This document shows, piece after piece, positions 12,817 to 24,217 of a stretch of DNA of 64,000 bases; the stretch's first letter is position 1, and each line of letters starts with the position of its first letter. The notes below the pieces were generated by a model that worked only from the letters and a program-made list of their open reading frames with translations, ran no database searches and had not been told where the DNA came from. The position numbers and the translations under genes were made by a program. Origin of the DNA: Tetmemena sp. SeJ-2015 (lineage: Eukaryota; Ciliophora; Spirotrichea; Sporadotrichida; Oxytrichidae); the NCBI GenBank assembly GCA_027382625.1, contig JAJKFJ010021340.1, forward strand, positions 1-64,000, written 5' to 3'.

Positions 12817-13229
12817 AATTAAAATCGGTGATTGGTTAAAATAATTAATGTAGAGTTGCAACTTCGTGTCAGTTGAAATCATAGATTCACCCCCTGATCT
12901 GCAGCTTGTTCGATAGAGAATCAAAAATTAATATGAGTTTCTTCTTTAATCATCTCACTAGCACCTCTCAGTTGTGAGATATGACTCCTGTACTCTTCAT
13001 CATCTTCCATTTCATTTTCATTTAAACTTGCGTCGCTTATAACTCTTGATAGAGCGCTCCTACACAAAAGTTGCAATGATAAAAAGTTCTTAGAATTTCA
13101 TGCTGAATCGAATGATGTAATAAATATTAAAATTGGACACACTCCAACTACCACTCATTTCTTCCATTTTAATTTAATATCTAATTTAATTCTCTTTTTT
13201 ATTAAATTCTCAGCTATAATGATAAAATT
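12817..13229. repeat. Dispersed repeat family R2, copy 2
   Basis: Shares AAAATCGGTGATTGG, TTGCAACTTCGTG, TTCTTAGAATTTCATGCT and the TTCTTCCATTTTAATTTA tail with the other R2 copies. It starts 27 bases after an R3 copy. Confidence 0.7.
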
Positions 13230-13854
13230 ATCCTAGAGCCCAAAAAATTAATAAAATTTAAGTTATATATTTTTGCAAATGTTCAAAAAATAGATTTTCA
13301 AATTATTTTTTTGTATTCTAAATTTTTTTATTCTTTTGGAAATAAGGTTTTGTAAATTAAAATTGTTAAGATATTCTTTATATATTGAATAGGCATATTA
13401 GTTGCATATTTTTGTTATTTAAAAAACCCTTTTAAAAAAAATTTTATGAATGGAGAGATGGTTTTTGCTCTTATACTTGAAATATATTATCATTCTCTTA
13501 AAATCATTCGGAGAACTTTATCATTTTTTCTGAATTTTTGTTAGAAATTTAAAATAAAAAGATTCCTGGATGTTTATAAATTAAATAATTATAATTTTAG
13601 GGTAATTAAGCAAGAAATTATATTTTTTGATATAATCAGAGAAAAGCTTAAATTAACTGATCTTGTTTTTATTCTAACACAAATATTTTAGTGACTAAAT
13701 AAATTCATACTAATTGATTTGGTATTAAAGCTTTAAATCTTAAATTTGAGATAATGACCCTCTAGAAGATTAATTAGATTAACATCACCCAATTATAAGG
13801 CATTTTTGACCAATTTTAGTATAGATAACCTATTGAAAGTGATGTTTTATTGTT

Positions 13855-14090
13855 TTATTAAGGATAGTTGGGGAGGTCAACTTCCACCCCCCAAAAATAG
13901 TAAACTAAGGAAAGAATATTTACTAGGAAAATAACCTACTTATAAATACACTTTTGTAGTTAATGTTGCTTATTTAACTACCAAATGATTCCTTCCTAAT
14001 ATTTTAGAGAGTAAAAAGGATGTAGAATCGGCTCCTTAGAGACCAGTTGTTCTAGGGACAAGTTTGGGTTCCATCTATCCTCTAATTTTA
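13855..14090 (+). repeat. Dispersed repeat family R3, direct copy
   Basis: Contains TATTAAGGAT with a GGGGAGG block and a CCACCCCCC block, then GGCTCCTTAGAGACCAG and TGTTCTAGGGAC. This is the same order as the inverted copy at 12600-12790, with an AT-rich filler inserted between the two blocks. Confidence 0.5.
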
Positions 14091-14529
14091 TAGTCAGCCT
14101 CATTTTTTAATTAACTTTCAGCCATTAATTTTAGTAGTGACAATAGCAGCAGAATTAGATTGAATAAAAGTTAAAATTTAATGAGTTAATTTTTTTAAGA
14201 CTACGAAGAGGGAGAAAAGATAGAAGATGAGATTGAAAAATAGCTAAAAATTGAAATATAAATTAGAGAAATTAATAAATATAAAATTAAAATTGATGGA
14301 GTAAGTTTCGTAAAGTGTAATAGATTAAATCAGTTTTTAAATTAATGCTTTAAATAAATTTCTTGATACTTACTTTATTCTTCTCACTTTTAATTTATGT
14401 ATACTAATAATATCCCCTAAAATAATGGCATGACACTACTTACTCATAGACCACATAAATTTTTTATTACTTTAATCTTAAAATGTAGTTTATCATAAAA
14501 TATAATAGATTTTTAAAATAACATATGAT

Positions 14530-14880
14530 TTGTAAAAATGATAGTTAGTTGCTGTAACATTACAACAGCTAAAATTTCTCTAACTCACAAATCTTTACCT
14601 CCACCTTGGTCAGTCACCAATTTAAATTTAAAGAAGTTCCATTTTATTAATATCATCTACGATTAATGATGTGGGTACTTTTTTTATATTTATTTTTGCC
14701 CTGAGAGTATCCTTCGCTTATATCTCTTAAATGAGAAATTTCAGTCATTAATTGTAAAAGGATGTAATTTTCATAAGGTTTTATTCTATTTATAATGCTA
14801 TAATAATTATTTAAATTCGAGACAGTTCAATGGCATTCCTTAAATTATTTTTTATTAAATTATAGATGTAGTTTTAAACA
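14530..14880. repeat. Dispersed repeat family R2, copy 3 (diverged)
   Basis: Matches R2 mainly in its second half (TCGCTTATATCTCTTAAATG and the TATTTAAATTCGAGACAGTTC to T-rich tail). The first half is strongly diverged. Confidence 0.5.
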
Positions 14881-15454
14881 ATTATTAATCTGAAGCTAAT
14901 AAAATTAGGATTATAATTATAACAGCTTTTTTTTAATTAAAAATATTTTATATTTATCAATTAGTAGAATAATAAGTAATTTATATAATAAAGGTGTAAA
15001 TTTAATAGAAAGAGAATATATTTATAAATTAAATTCAAATGACGAAAATGAAAAGCAATTGAAGTATGGCAAACTTATTTAATAGTACACCATTATATTC
15101 GTCATGAAAATCTAAGAATTTAATATCTTTAAAACTTTTGTTTTGGAGTGCCTAGTGCAGAGTTTAAAGCGAAATAAGCTTCATTGGAGTAAATATTAAA
15201 AATTAAGATGAATGTGAGCTTTTTATTTAACTGGCGAGAGAGTCTATGTAGATGATTAATGATGAAACTAGTAATATTTTTGAATGACACTCTAATTAGC
15301 TGCCGATGTGAGAGTGAATCTCTTATTTCAACCACTTCCATGCTGCAGCTACTCAATTATTATTTTAACCAATCATTGATTTTAAATAAATTCTATTTTA
15401 TTTAAAAACTTAAGCATTCTATTAAGTAAAAGCTATTTAATATAGTTAAAATTT

Positions 15455-15775
15455 AAATGAAAATCGGAATAAAGTTAAAATAATAAATGAAGAGTTGTAA
15501 ATGTTCGTCGTTATATTGCGAGCTAAGTTGCCAAATTTGAGGCTTGATTGTTAGAATATTAAATTATAAATGAGTATGTTCTACAGTCATTACTATAGGA
15601 GAAGCCTATGAATTTATATTGATGTCAAAAACTCTGAAGCAAGAAATTAGCCAAGTTCAAAAACTTATGACCTAGGTAACTCGCTACACAGAATTCCTAC
15701 GAAGAAATTGCAAGGATGAAAGTTGCTTAGAACTTAATGCTTAATCGAATGATCATAATATCTACTCAATATCTC
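15455..15775. repeat. Dispersed repeat family R2, copy 4 (truncated)
   Basis: Contains GAAAATCGG, GAAGAGTTG and TTGCTTAGAACTTAATGCT followed by TAATCGAATGAT, all parallel to R2 copy 2. The distal T-rich tail is missing or rearranged. A weak minus-strand ORF at 15129-15356, just upstream, has no support beyond length. Confidence 0.5.
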
Positions 15776-18143
15776 ATACTTCCTTTCTTTTTAAATTTAT
15801 TAAAATTTAAAAAAAATTTTTTTTTTAAAAATTTCCAAAAAAAATTTTATGGATAATTTTTTATTTTAGAAAATAAACCTAAATTTTGAGAGAAATTAAA
15901 AAATAGGTTATTCCCAAAAAAAATTTAATTTGAGAAGTTTTTTTTAATTTTAATTTAATTAAAATCCATTATAAATAATTTCTGATAAATAAATAAATAT
16001 TATAATAATTATTTAATTAAAACAGCATGACTTAAACACTTTTTCTGTTCCATTCATTAGTTTGTAGCATGCTTATAAATTAAATTATTCATAACTTCTA
16101 ATAAAGTTCCGGCCGGTATAATAAAAAGCAAGAAAAAATTATACAATTTCATTCTATCAATTTAAAATTAATTCTACATATTAAAATTCAAACAAATTAT
16201 CTAGTTTAAACAAAAACTCAAGAATTAGAATAATTATTCGCTAAATTTATCTTTCATTTATCTCCTTTCTTCAAATTTATGAATTCAATTTATAAATAAA
16301 TCTGAAAACCAAACTGATTGTTGCTGTTGAATTTTTAAATAGTCATTAATACATTTTATTCAAAGAAAGAGTTTCAGTAACTAAAATTATAATTTATAAA
16401 ATTTACAAATCAAATAATTACAAATAAGTTACTTTATTAATATATTCTAGGTTAAAATAAGTTATATTTACTTATTTAAGAGATCCAAGCAATTTTTTTA
16501 TAAATATCACTCCTCATTATGCTTTAAGTTTTTAGTTTTAAATGTAAAATTAATTTATGGCACTAAATAATTGAAATTATAGCAGTTAAAAGTTATTTTT
16601 ATTTTTTCAATGTTTATGCAAAAATAAAAATATTTGAGGAATTTCAGAGAAATATTGAGATAAAGAATCGCAATTTGTTAGTTCCTTAAATTTAATAGCA
16701 TTTATTTCAAGTTGATCTATTTAATTAAAATAATAAAAATTAAGAAAGGAAGAAATAGGCATCTTAAAATGAATTTAAACCACTCACAGCACATATCTAT
16801 TTAATTCAAATCTTTTTATTAAAATTATAATCTATATTATATTAATTTTAAATTTTAAGAAATTTCAAATATTAAAATAAAATTTGATCTGAGAAAATTA
16901 TATTTTAAATTCTTGTTAAAATTTTTACGTTAGAAATGAATGAAATTTGGTTGTAAAGGAAATCTTAACTAAATTTAATCTAAAAAAAACGAATAACATA
17001 ACACAATATGATATTTTAATAAGCACTGATGAGCTATTTTGGGTAATATTTTAATTTCTTTAGATTTATTTAATCGAGCTGAAATTTGTATAATCAAGTT
17101 TTTTATGACTATCTAAACTAATCTAGCATTAATGAGGTTAATATGGTAGATTGATTAAATTATATCAAAATGATCGAATGGTAGCTATAAATTAGTGAGA
17201 TTGTTCTCATTTTCTATGTGAGTTTCTTTTTTGCAGTAAAGATGTATTATTGAGCAGCAATAAAAAAATCTTTCAATTTAGAATATAAACATTTACAAAT
17301 ATTGACGTCTAATTATTTTTGAAGCCCTATTTCAAAATATTTTTAAGGATTAAAAGCTCAGGGAACTTAATCTCTACCAATTATATTAATACAAAGATTT
17401 GCTTTCAGTTGGATATAATTAATCAAATATTTAGCAAATCAATTTAATTTAACTAAAAACACAAGATTATTAAACTAAAATTTCAAATAATTAAATTTCA
17501 TATTAATTTATATCCCTTTGCTATTTGTTTTAAAAAAATGAATAGTGACATAAATTAATTAAAATTCTACCGATGAGTTTTTAGATTTTATTTAAAAAAT
17601 ATAATTTCTTAATTTAAAGCACCTAATATAATTATCCCAGAATTTTAGTAAGATAAATTCACATCTGAGTTTACTTCATTTGATTTTTATTAAATTAGTT
17701 TATTTTTTTAAAAAGAATTTAATCAGTGCTTTAAAATTTATTGATTAAATTTGAATGATGTTATATATCTGGATTTCTAAAACGTGCTCTAGACAGTCAT
17801 TACCAAATACATATGTATATGGTCTTCTTATGGAATCTACTTTGTAACAAAATGTTTTTATATAAAAATATTTACATCATAAAGCGAAAGCCAATAGAAC
17901 AATAAATTAATTAATTCATTAAATTCTATTGCAAATATCAGATAATTAAAATTCTTTGTTATTGAAATTATATTCCAGTAATTGAAGCTATAAATTTTAT
18001 GAAGCTGTTTTATGCTGTATTTTATAAAATAAAATGAATTATATGCTTATAGTATTAATTAATTTTATATTTTGATTGAGTATATAAAAACGCTTATCAA
18101 GATATCTTAATCACAAAATTGAATGCCTCCTGTTTGCCTCAGT
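15776..18143. other. Long AT-rich stretch without genes
   Basis: About 2.4 kb at very high AT content with long A and T runs. I saw no conserved coding frame, no hairpin of note and no repeat shared with other parts of the window. Confidence 0.4.
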
Positions 18144-19812
18144 TCAAAATAAAAAAATTAAAAAAAAAAGTTAAAAATTCCCTATTCTCTACTTATATTA
18201 AAATAATTTTTAACTTTGTACTTAGAATCCACAGTTCCAGCAGAAATAATATTAGCATTTAGTACAGCGCATATGATTGCAACCTTCTTGTTTTTCGATG
18301 ATAAACTGACAAGATGGGCACCTGTGTGCTCCTGCTTAGTATGCCCATTAACCGTATAACTAGTCTTAATACTTTTTACAGCTTATGCCTTCATGCCATT
18401 AAGATTCGCATTAGTAAGCAAATCAATTTCTGGCATTTTTTGCAAGTCATCTTTAAAATTATATTAAATTCTTTCAAAAAAAAATTTTAAATTCCTTCAA
18501 AATATATTTTAAAGACTTTTAAAAATTTTAATCTTAGAGGTGCCCTTTTTCTTTTTGAGAATACTTTAGCAGTCAGGCGTTGGACAAAACTTATTATTTT
18601 GGAGCATGACATCCCTCTCTTTTATCTATTTGTCATAACGGTCAATCATATCTTTATTGTTAGTTGATAAAATTAATAACGCAGAAGCAATCTCATTCTA
18701 AAAATTATTTATCCTATTCATATTATACTAGAATAGGTTGCATAAATTTAATTTATTTATTTTTTTTAAATCAAATATAATCAAATCTTGATTGGAAAAT
18801 GGATACTATATCAAATTTTATTGCTAAATTTTAAATATCTAATTATTGTAATTTGAAGGTAATTTAAATATTTTTTTTATTGAAAAAGGTATCGTATATT
18901 TTATTTTAATTTTTTTTTAACTTATTAAAGATTAATCTGAGATTTAAAAAAAATATAAAAAATTTAAGATGAAAAATTTAGTTAGATAAAAGTAAGTACA
19001 GAAATCTTATCTCGTTTTTTAAAAGTTCTATAATGAATTTTAAAATAATATATAAATATATTTTGAATTGAATCCAGATTAACTTTAAGCTTGAATTATA
19101 AGCCTTTCTACTATATTACCCCATTTACTATTTTAACTAATCATAGATTCCAGTTTAATTATAATCTATAATAAATCTCAATGCTTTGTCTTTGGACGGT
19201 GCGAGTGCAGTCAAATTTAGGGCACTTTGATTAAATGAGCTCTCAAATTTCTAATTTCATTGTCTACCATACTTTCGAAACAGGGTCTGCAAAAGAAATG
19301 GCTGCACTACAAAGTGAACTTCTCACTGGAGGCTACTAAATTTATAATTAAACTGTTTCATAGCATATTTCGCATTCAAAAAAGGGATCTTCAATCTTAA
19401 TTTCAACCAAACTGATAGGTGATGAATACTCTCTGAAATGAAGCGGATTATTAATATTAATTCTTATTCTGTTAACAGTTTCTAGTATTCCTCTCATGAA
19501 CGCTTCCTATCTTAACAATTCAGGATCCATCTCCTTCACTGTCTAATTCTGAGGTTAGTTCTGCATATCAATCTCATAGAAATAAAAATAATTAGCTTAA
19601 ATTGGCAAGTTATGGAGTCGATATTATTAAAAATATAAACACCTTCACTTCTAATTGCTTTTGCTCCTCTAAATCTAATTCATCAACGTTTTCAAGGTTA
19701 AAAATAAGTTTTCTTCTCCAGTAACACAAAATTTTTCATCTGGGAATAATCTCTTTCTTATGATTCCATTAAGATAAGCTGATTTTTAGGATAGTGTTTT
19801 GTCTTTTTCCAT
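18144..19812 (-). CDS. RBR-type E3 ubiquitin-protein ligase
   Basis: Transfers ubiquitin through a RING-IBR-RING2 relay. Starting from ATG at 19810-19812, a RING1 part carries CSHFFCRPCFESMV and then a KCPKFDC block. The IBR region follows with RYDKQIKERDVMLQ, FCPTPDC and CESQWHEG. RING2 reads RCPSCQFIIEKQEGCNHMRC and then FCWNCGF. The catalytic RING2 cysteine would be that of GCNHM. The stop is TGA at 18144-18146. One IES (19688-19707) is resolved near the start. Between RNLRAHL and KCPKFDC the frame shifts by one base (about 19225-19250) with no visible pointer pair, so an error or real frameshift is likely. Family assignment is strong; the substrate is unknown. Confidence 0.88.
19688..19707. 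other. IES, 20 bp, pointer GTTTTC
   Basis: GTTTTC at 19688-19693 and 19708-19713. Deletion joins CVTGEEN to VDELDLEEQKQ in the RBR ligase gene. Confidence 0.75.
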
Positions 19813-21990
19813 ATTAGGATTCGAATATGATATAATTTGAGTTTTGGAATTAATTATTAGCAAGAAAATTAAGTGTAAATTAAAAAACATAATGGATTTA
19901 TCTAGGAGGCACAGAAAACTGTTAGATGCTTTCTTGTTTGAATTAGAATCACCATATCCTTAAAAGTAGCATTAAGATAAAATTTTTCAAGTGATAAAAA
20001 ATAAAAATTCTTCTTCTCAATACAGTAATTCAGTGAGGTAAATGAAATTAAAATATCAACAGTTACTATAGCTGCTGAAGAGGCCTGTATTTGAAAGATG
20101 AGCACTAATATATTGCAAATGGCCCACTATTAGTGAATTGAATTTGTATTTATACTGCTCAGTAATTTTCACCCAACTATTTAATCCCTATATTACCTAT
20201 TCACACCACTTAATTTTTGTCTTGCCTTAAAAGAAAGGTTTGAAAATGTTTATCTACATGATACTTATAGAAATACTCTAAAAGATTTTTTTCTCACTTA
20301 TTTCAAGGAGAATTAGATAAAATTTGAGAGATTTTATAATTTTTAATTTGCCAATTAAAAAGATCAGAAAGTTCTTAAATTAAGCAATATTTTGAGATAT
20401 CTTAATCTTGTTTCACATTTAATAAAATTTATAATGATATTATAAAATCTAATTTTTCTTTATTAAATATTTAAAAATGGATTAAAATTGACTCAAAATG
20501 TCTATATTTAAAAATTCATAATACTGAGACTAATATAAAATTATATTTATATTCTAAAGTTTTAATCCTGATCAATCCCTTTGAAATGACTCCTTCTGAC
20601 AACGTAACTTTTTTTATACCCCTAATTATATGACCTAAATGATTGCAGTTATAATTTTAAAAAATTTTTAAAAATAGCTAAAAAGGAATTAATTTGAGTA
20701 AAGTGAAGATAATCTTAAAATCATTTTACTAGGGAACATAATGTTTGATATATCTATGTCTCCTAAACGAGTTTCATTAAGCCTTAAATCAAATTCAAAA
20801 AAATATACAATATTTATCTTTTAGTTAAAATATTAGCATCAAACTTTATGTAAGACATTAGCTATGAGGAAAAATATTATAAAAATATTAAAATTAATTA
20901 TCATTTTTAATAATTTAAAAATAGTTTGAGTAAAACTATTTAAATTAACTAAGCTTATTAAATTCTTATTTTTTTTAAATTCAAGAATATTATTTTAGAA
21001 TGTCTTTTCCAAGTAAATGAATATATTGCAAAAATAGGATTCAATTTATAAAATTTACATGAAATTAAATCATAATATTTTAAGTTTTTAGAATTTATTT
21101 CAATATAATTACTTTAAATCTTCACAAAAATTAATGAATTAACTGGTTAAGTATTTCAATTAAGAATTATATAAAAGCTAAAATTTATAATCTAAAGCAG
21201 AAAAACATACCTTTATTTTAACTAACATCAAAATAAGAACGCCTGCACAAATAAGCTTACATAAGATATCTTGGTAAAATTACTGAGATTTTTAGCTATA
21301 TGGCATTTTTATGAGAATATTTGTAAAATTATATTCCTCTATTAACAAAAGCTTGATTAAATAAAATTTTGATTCATCTTTTAAGTTATCATTTATTCTA
21401 GTATTATTAAAATCTTCAATTCAAAAGAACAAGAAAGGCAATAATTATGACTTGAGAGACAGCATCATAATATTGGCTCAGAATTTAAATTAAAAATATT
21501 AAACAAGATCCTCAATTTAATTATTATTCTGCTATTAAATAAAGTTGAGATAGAAGTCCAAATGTGACTTTAATTGTCAGCTTTTTGCAGACTTCACTAA
21601 TTATTTAAGAACACATATCATTATTTTTGTAATCATAGCTGTATACAACCCTTAGGATATTTACAAATTAAATAAGAAAGCATTTTCAGATTTTGAAAAT
21701 TTGATACTAAGGAAAGAAAAAATAGGGGAATCAATTTACCTTTTACTTCACTGACTTACTGCACTATCAGTTTATTTCAATGATGGAAAAAATATTTTTT
21801 AATTTGATTTATTGAACACAAAGACGAAAATATCTAAATTAAGGAATTACATTTGAAATTAGATTATTAAATTTTCTTAATTCTCAGTTTCTTATTTTGA
21901 AAAAGTTGAGTGCTGTGGAGATTATGAGAAAAGAATCTCATATCGTACTAGTACCAACTAAAGGTACTATCTGTTCTACTCTTAATTAAA
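19813..21990. other. AT-rich stretch, mostly empty
   Basis: Upstream of the RBR gene. The minus-strand frame at 19902-20105 is open but resembles no family. From 20110 to 21990 the DNA is AT-rich and featureless apart from long homopolymer runs. Confidence 0.35.
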
Positions 21991-21995
21991 CTCAA

Positions 21996-22390
21996 TTGAA
22001 ACACTACTGCTTGAATACAATATCCAAAACCTGTTTGGATATTGACGATGGTGATTCTTATTTTGGCTCTTCGGAAGTCATTTACACTGCATACTGCTCA
22101 AAGCGACTGTCTTCACATCACCAAAATTATTTCGGCATTGCTATTCGCTGTGAATCGAGGAGGAAGAACTCCATTTCTGCTTTATCCTTCTCTTCCAGAG
22201 GGGTGGTTTTCCGTCGCTAGCACTCACTCAGAGCGGCCAATACAATGAAAAACGCTGGAGGGCTAGGCTCTTTGCCTCTAGTGCTGCTGAGTTCAAACTC
22301 GAGAAGTATATGTTCTAGTCGACGCCATCTTAAACTACCAATCTGCTTTGTGCTGCAACTCTTCCGCCACCTTTAGTTGGCAATAATAGA
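21996..22390 (+). other. Coding-like GC-richer island, frames disagree
   Basis: Base composition rises sharply against the neighbouring AT-rich DNA. One frame (22042-22245) reads as a plausible protein up to SLPEGWFSV. A second frame takes over near 22210 with TQSGQYNEKRWRARLFASS and FKLEKYMFQSTP. No single frame covers both, so this is either a gene with an unresolved junction near 22200-22215 or a decayed gene. Product not recognised. Confidence 0.4.
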
Positions 22391-22800
22391 CATTGTTTTT
22401 AAATTATTTAATTCTAAATAGTATATATTAAAATAATTTAACAATATTTAAGACAATGATAGAATTTAAAAGCATTTAACTTATGAATTTCTAAAAAATA
22501 TGTATCTAATCATCTAAATGATACAATTTTTTATTTAAATTAAAAAATAAAGTCTTTATTTATAAATGAGAATTTATTTCCTAATCTTGTATCGATAAGT
22601 AAGAAATTCCTAATAAGTAAACTCATGTTTAAAATTATTATTGAACTATTAAAATAAATTTAAGTTTGTATATTTCCATTATAAAGAGAATTTTTATCAG
22701 AAATAAAAAGAGATAATTTAATTGGCTACTAAAATGCATTATAATTGGTCACTGCTAAAAGTTTTTAATCTCTCTATTTTTAACTCTTTTTTATAAATGT

Positions 22801-23280
22801 TTACAAGAATGTCAGAAGATGATGCAGGCCTCCTTGATCTCCAAAAAGGCCGTTAGCTCAAGCTAGAAAGGGAGGTTAACTCAGCAAGTTAGGCTACAGT
22901 GGCTCCATCTACTCACTTTCAACTGTCCCAAAAAACCAACTCTCAAGCCGTCGAAGACTCAACCCTCTTTCTGACCTTGGTTAAAGCTAAAGATGATATT
23001 CAGAGTTTAGAGCTTCTGCTCCTTACCGGCTGAGCTGAGGTCTGCATTGGTGACAGGCTGAGTCTTCTTAGCTTGAAAGTGTTATGAGTTCTTCAAGCTG
23101 CATATACAGAGATCCATGCTAGCTTTATCAAACTTTGCGTTTATGAAGTGGAAGTAGGAGAGCGTCAGTAGAAGCACTTTTGAATTTAAGAATTAACAAA
23201 ATTAAAGAAGTTTATATTCGAGTTAGAAAGATAAAAGCACAATAAGCGCTAGTATTAAACAATTGCTTTCTTTGAGACTC
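22801..23280 (+). pseudogene. Coding-like region with in-frame TGA codons
   Basis: From an ATG near 22809 the frame reads a natural-looking, Gln- and Leu-rich protein (MSEDDAGLLDLQKGRQLKLE), with TAG used as glutamine. Three TGA codons interrupt it (after LLLLTG, after LKVL, after QQKHF) without a change of frame. It is either a decayed gene, a region with unresolved IESs, or a protein with UGA read as an amino acid. No family recognised. Confidence 0.4.
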
Positions 23281-23289
23281 TCAGGAATT

Positions 23290-24217
23290 ACATTTTAATT
23301 TATTTTATTAAAAAATGGTGTGAAAAGTTTTAAATATTTCTAAACATTTTATTTAAAAGACTAGTTTATATATTTGCTAAAATTTTAATTGGTTGTGACA
23401 TTCAAATAATGAAATAATCAAACTTATTTAAATAAATATGTATTATTTTAATTTGGTATGATTTATTTTTATAGAAAATACAAATTTAAATTTGTCCTTT
23501 CTACATTATCACTCAGAATTTAATAAAAAGATAATTTAAGAAATAATAAATTTACTTAGATCGAAATTCTTGGCTGTTGAAATGTTAGTTATTGGGTTGA
23601 AATTATTACCATTCTATTGAGCATTAAATTAATTCTAACAAACTTTAATTCTCGTAACATCTTCGTAGGAAGTGGTGGAAAGAGTTACTTTTAGCATAGA
23701 TTTTTGAACTTTACTATTTATTTTGTTTAGAATAAATAATATCAATATCACTTATTAGTATCCTCATATCTTAATGGGAGCTGAACAAACTCATATTAAA
23801 TTTAAATAAGCTATCGAACAAGCTAATTATTCAGCTATATATACTTCGCAATTTAATGGCCAAAAATTTAGACCCTCTATTTATTATCTTAATTCAATTC
23901 CTATTTTCATTTAAATTTTAACCATAATTATTGTTTATTTATTTAATTAATTTGTATATGAAACATTATAATTATCTAGTTATGTTCTGAGTATATATTT
24001 TTATCATAGAAAAAATTATAATCAATTAAATAAATGATTATCATCTAAATTTAGAAAATAATAATTTATTACATTTCTTTAAATTTAATTGCAAACATTT
24101 TGTTTGTGTTTGATAGAAAATCGATTTTAATTTATTCAACTTAATTTTTTCCAAGTAAGTCATAATTTAATTAATTGAGCATAATTTATAAAATAAGATA
24201 CTTTTAAAAAAAAATAA
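23290..24217. other. AT-rich intergenic stretch
   Basis: Nothing recognised apart from weakly GC-richer DNA at 23560-23700. Confidence 0.35.

Noticed and set aside
13880..13895. C-rich then A-rich run as telomere or telomere-addition sequence
   Set aside because: A single CCCCCCAAAAA run without tandem C4A4 units; no telomeric repeat was found anywhere in the window.
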